Positions 62,986-64,000 of a DNA stretch of 64,000 nt are shown piece after piece. A model generated the notes under the pieces. It did no database searches. It was not told the DNA's origin and saw nothing but the letters and a program-made list of their open reading frames with translations. Both the position numbers and the translations under genes were made by a program. How positions within the stretch are numbered: position 1 is the first letter of the stretch; every line of letters begins with the position of its first letter. Origin of the DNA: Thiomicrorhabdus sp041583835 (GTDB lineage Bacteria > Pseudomonadota > Gammaproteobacteria > Thiomicrospirales > Thiomicrospiraceae); contig NZ_JBFHFC010000009.1 of the NCBI RefSeq assembly GCF_041583835.1, forward strand, positions 1 to 64,000, written 5' to 3'.

Positions 62986-63034
62986 GAATATGTAATAATT
63001 CCTTAAAGATACTGTTATAGGTGGTCTCTATAAT
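62979..63034 (+). promoter_or_regulatory. tandem Pho boxes and -10 of pstS
   Basis: Half-sites start at exact 11-bp steps: CTGTCAT (62979), ATGTAAT (62990), CCTTAAA (63001, weak) and CTGTTAT (63012). The last ends 10 bp before a perfect TATAAT (63029-63034). There is no sigma70 -35. This is the layout of a PhoB-activated promoter with two Pho boxes. Confidence 0.82.
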
Positions 63035-63082
63035 CTGCCCTGTGTTCAAAATTCATTTTGTATTTATTTGGAGTATATTCAC

Positions 63083-64000
63083 ATGATCAAACGTCAAATG
63101 CTATTGGCAATGGGCCTAGCTGCAGCAACTGTTTCTCAAACTGCATATGCAGCTGTTGATGCAGACTTACCTGCTTACTCAAAAGTTTCTGGTATCTCTG
63201 GTAACCTTAACTCTGTAGGTTCTGATACTTTAGCTAACTTAATGACGCTATGGGCTGAAGAGTTCAAACGTAACTACCCTAACGTTAACATTCAGATCCA
63301 GGCTGCTGGTTCTTCTACTGCGCCTCCAGCTTTGACTGAAGGTACTTCAAACGTGGGTCCTATGAGCCGCAAAATGAAGTCTAAAGAAGAAACTGCATTC
63401 GAACAGAAGTGGGGTTATAAGCCTACTCCTATCGCAGTTGCGATCGATGCTTTGGCAGTATATGTAAATAAAGACAACCCAATTAAAGGTTTGACTATTC
63501 CACAAGTAGATGCGATTTTCTCATCAACTCGTAAGTGTGGTTATAAGTCTGATATCGCTACTTGGGGTGAAGCTGGTGTTGAAGGTAGCCTAGCAGCTAA
63601 GTCTATCCAGATTTACGGTCGTAACTCTGTATCTGGTACTTACGGTTACTACAAGAAGCACGCTCTATGTAAAGGTGACTACAAGTCTTCTGTAAACGAA
63701 CAGCCTGGTTCAGCTTCTGTTGTTCAGTCGGTTTCTGCATCTGTTAATGCAATCGGTTACTCTGGTATCGGTTACAAAACAGCGGGTGTTAAAGCAGTTG
63801 CTCTAACTAAGAAAGAAGGTACGCCATTCATCGAAGCTTCAACTGAGAACGCTTTGAACGGTACTTATCCTCTATCTCGTTTGCTTTACGTTTATGTAAA
63901 CAAAGCGCCTAACAAGCCAGTTGAGCCAGTTGTTGGTGAGTTCTTCAAGCTAGTACTTTCAAAAGCTGGTCAGCAAGTTGTTGAGAAAGACGGTTATATC
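63083..64000 (+). CDS. pstS: phosphate-binding protein PstS, 3' end outside the window
   Basis: PstS is the periplasmic phosphate receptor of the Pst importer. A signal peptide (about 1-23, ending AYA) is followed by the phosphate-contact segments SVGSDT, AAGSSTAPPAL, PMSR and RNSVSGTYGYY. 306 codons are present without a stop, so the gene continues beyond 64000. GGAG precedes the ATG by 9 nt. Codon use is strongly biased to T-ending codons, unlike the nearby pst genes, suggesting very high expression. It is separated from pstCAB by phoU-phoBR and pit. Confidence 0.95.
   Translation, partial: MIKRQMLLAMGLAAATVSQTAYAAVDADLPAYSKVSGISGNLNSVGSDTLANLMTLWAEEFKRNYPNVNIQIQAAGSSTAPPALTEGTSNVGPMSRKMKSKEETAFEQKWGYKPTPIAVAIDALAVYVNKDNPIKGLTIPQVDAIFSSTRKCGYKSDIATWGEAGVEGSLAAKSIQIYGRNSVSGTYGYYKKHALCKGDYKSSVNEQPGSASVVQSVSASVNAIGYSGIGYKTAGVKAVALTKKEGTPFIEASTENALNGTYPLSRLLYVYVNKAPNKPVEPVVGEFFKLVLSKAGQQVVEKDGYI

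Noticed and set aside
1..64000. Mobile elements, CRISPR arrays, prophage or toxin-antitoxin genes
   Set aside because: No transposase, integrase other than XerD, repeat-spacer array or phage gene was found. Gene order is that of the conserved core.

Overview
The window is a stretch of gammaproteobacterial chromosome made almost entirely of conserved core genes. Several clusters have the classic gammaproteobacterial order: queA-tgt-yajC-secD-secF, lptC-lptA-lptB-hpf, mlaFEDCB-ibaG-murA-hisG-hisD, petABC, and ffh / rpsP-rimM-trmD-rplS. Moderate GC, an autotroph-like bc1 complex and the protein sequences suggest a marine sulfur-oxidiser of the Thiomicrospira / Hydrogenovibrio / Thiomicrorhabdus type. 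That placement is an inference from memory of family sequences, not a search. I see no prophage, insertion sequence, CRISPR array or obvious genomic island.

Layout: 1-560 holds a tRNA-Val/tRNA-Leu pair read leftwards from a near-perfect sigma70 promoter. 561-10003 carries a PAS-GGDEF-EAL protein, the queuosine genes, the SecDF-YajC translocase and prfC. 10105-16541 is read leftwards: an OmpA-like lipoprotein, a frameshifted mgtE, hpf, and the Lpt/Kds LPS genes with a CaCA antiporter. 16712-32292 is read rightwards: a small DUF72-like protein, the Mla lipid transport operon with an extra ABC exporter, murA, hisGD, a Nif3 protein, the bc1 complex, radA and a FadL-type porin. 32398-35421 is leftward (IMPase, CorC-like, YpjD). 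35638-40980 is rightward (ffh, the rpsP operon, xerD, dsbC). 41059-45474 is leftward (SH3 protein, valS, an orphan flagellin).

The last 18 kb is a nutrient block. The nitrogen half is amtB, glnK, glnE and glnA, with sigma54-type -24/-12 promoters in front of glnK and glnA and NtrC-like half-sites upstream of both. The phosphate half is pstC-pstA-pstB-phoU-phoB-phoR, then a convergent pit gene, then a separate pstS that runs off the window end. glnA and pstC are divergent and share one 366-bp control region.

The most interesting signal is between pit and pstS. Four 7-bp Pho half-sites lie at exact 11-bp spacing, ending 10 bp before a perfect TATAAT for pstS. The first half-site coincides with the predicted -35 of the opposing pit promoter. 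This suggests a compact switch in which PhoB turns on high-affinity Pst uptake and blocks low-affinity Pit uptake. Other points of note are the single-base lesion in mgtE, the absence of rpoN and kdsD from their usual places in the lpt cluster, very long PstC and PstA proteins with inserted extra domains, an isolated short flagellin, and a probable leaderless xerD.
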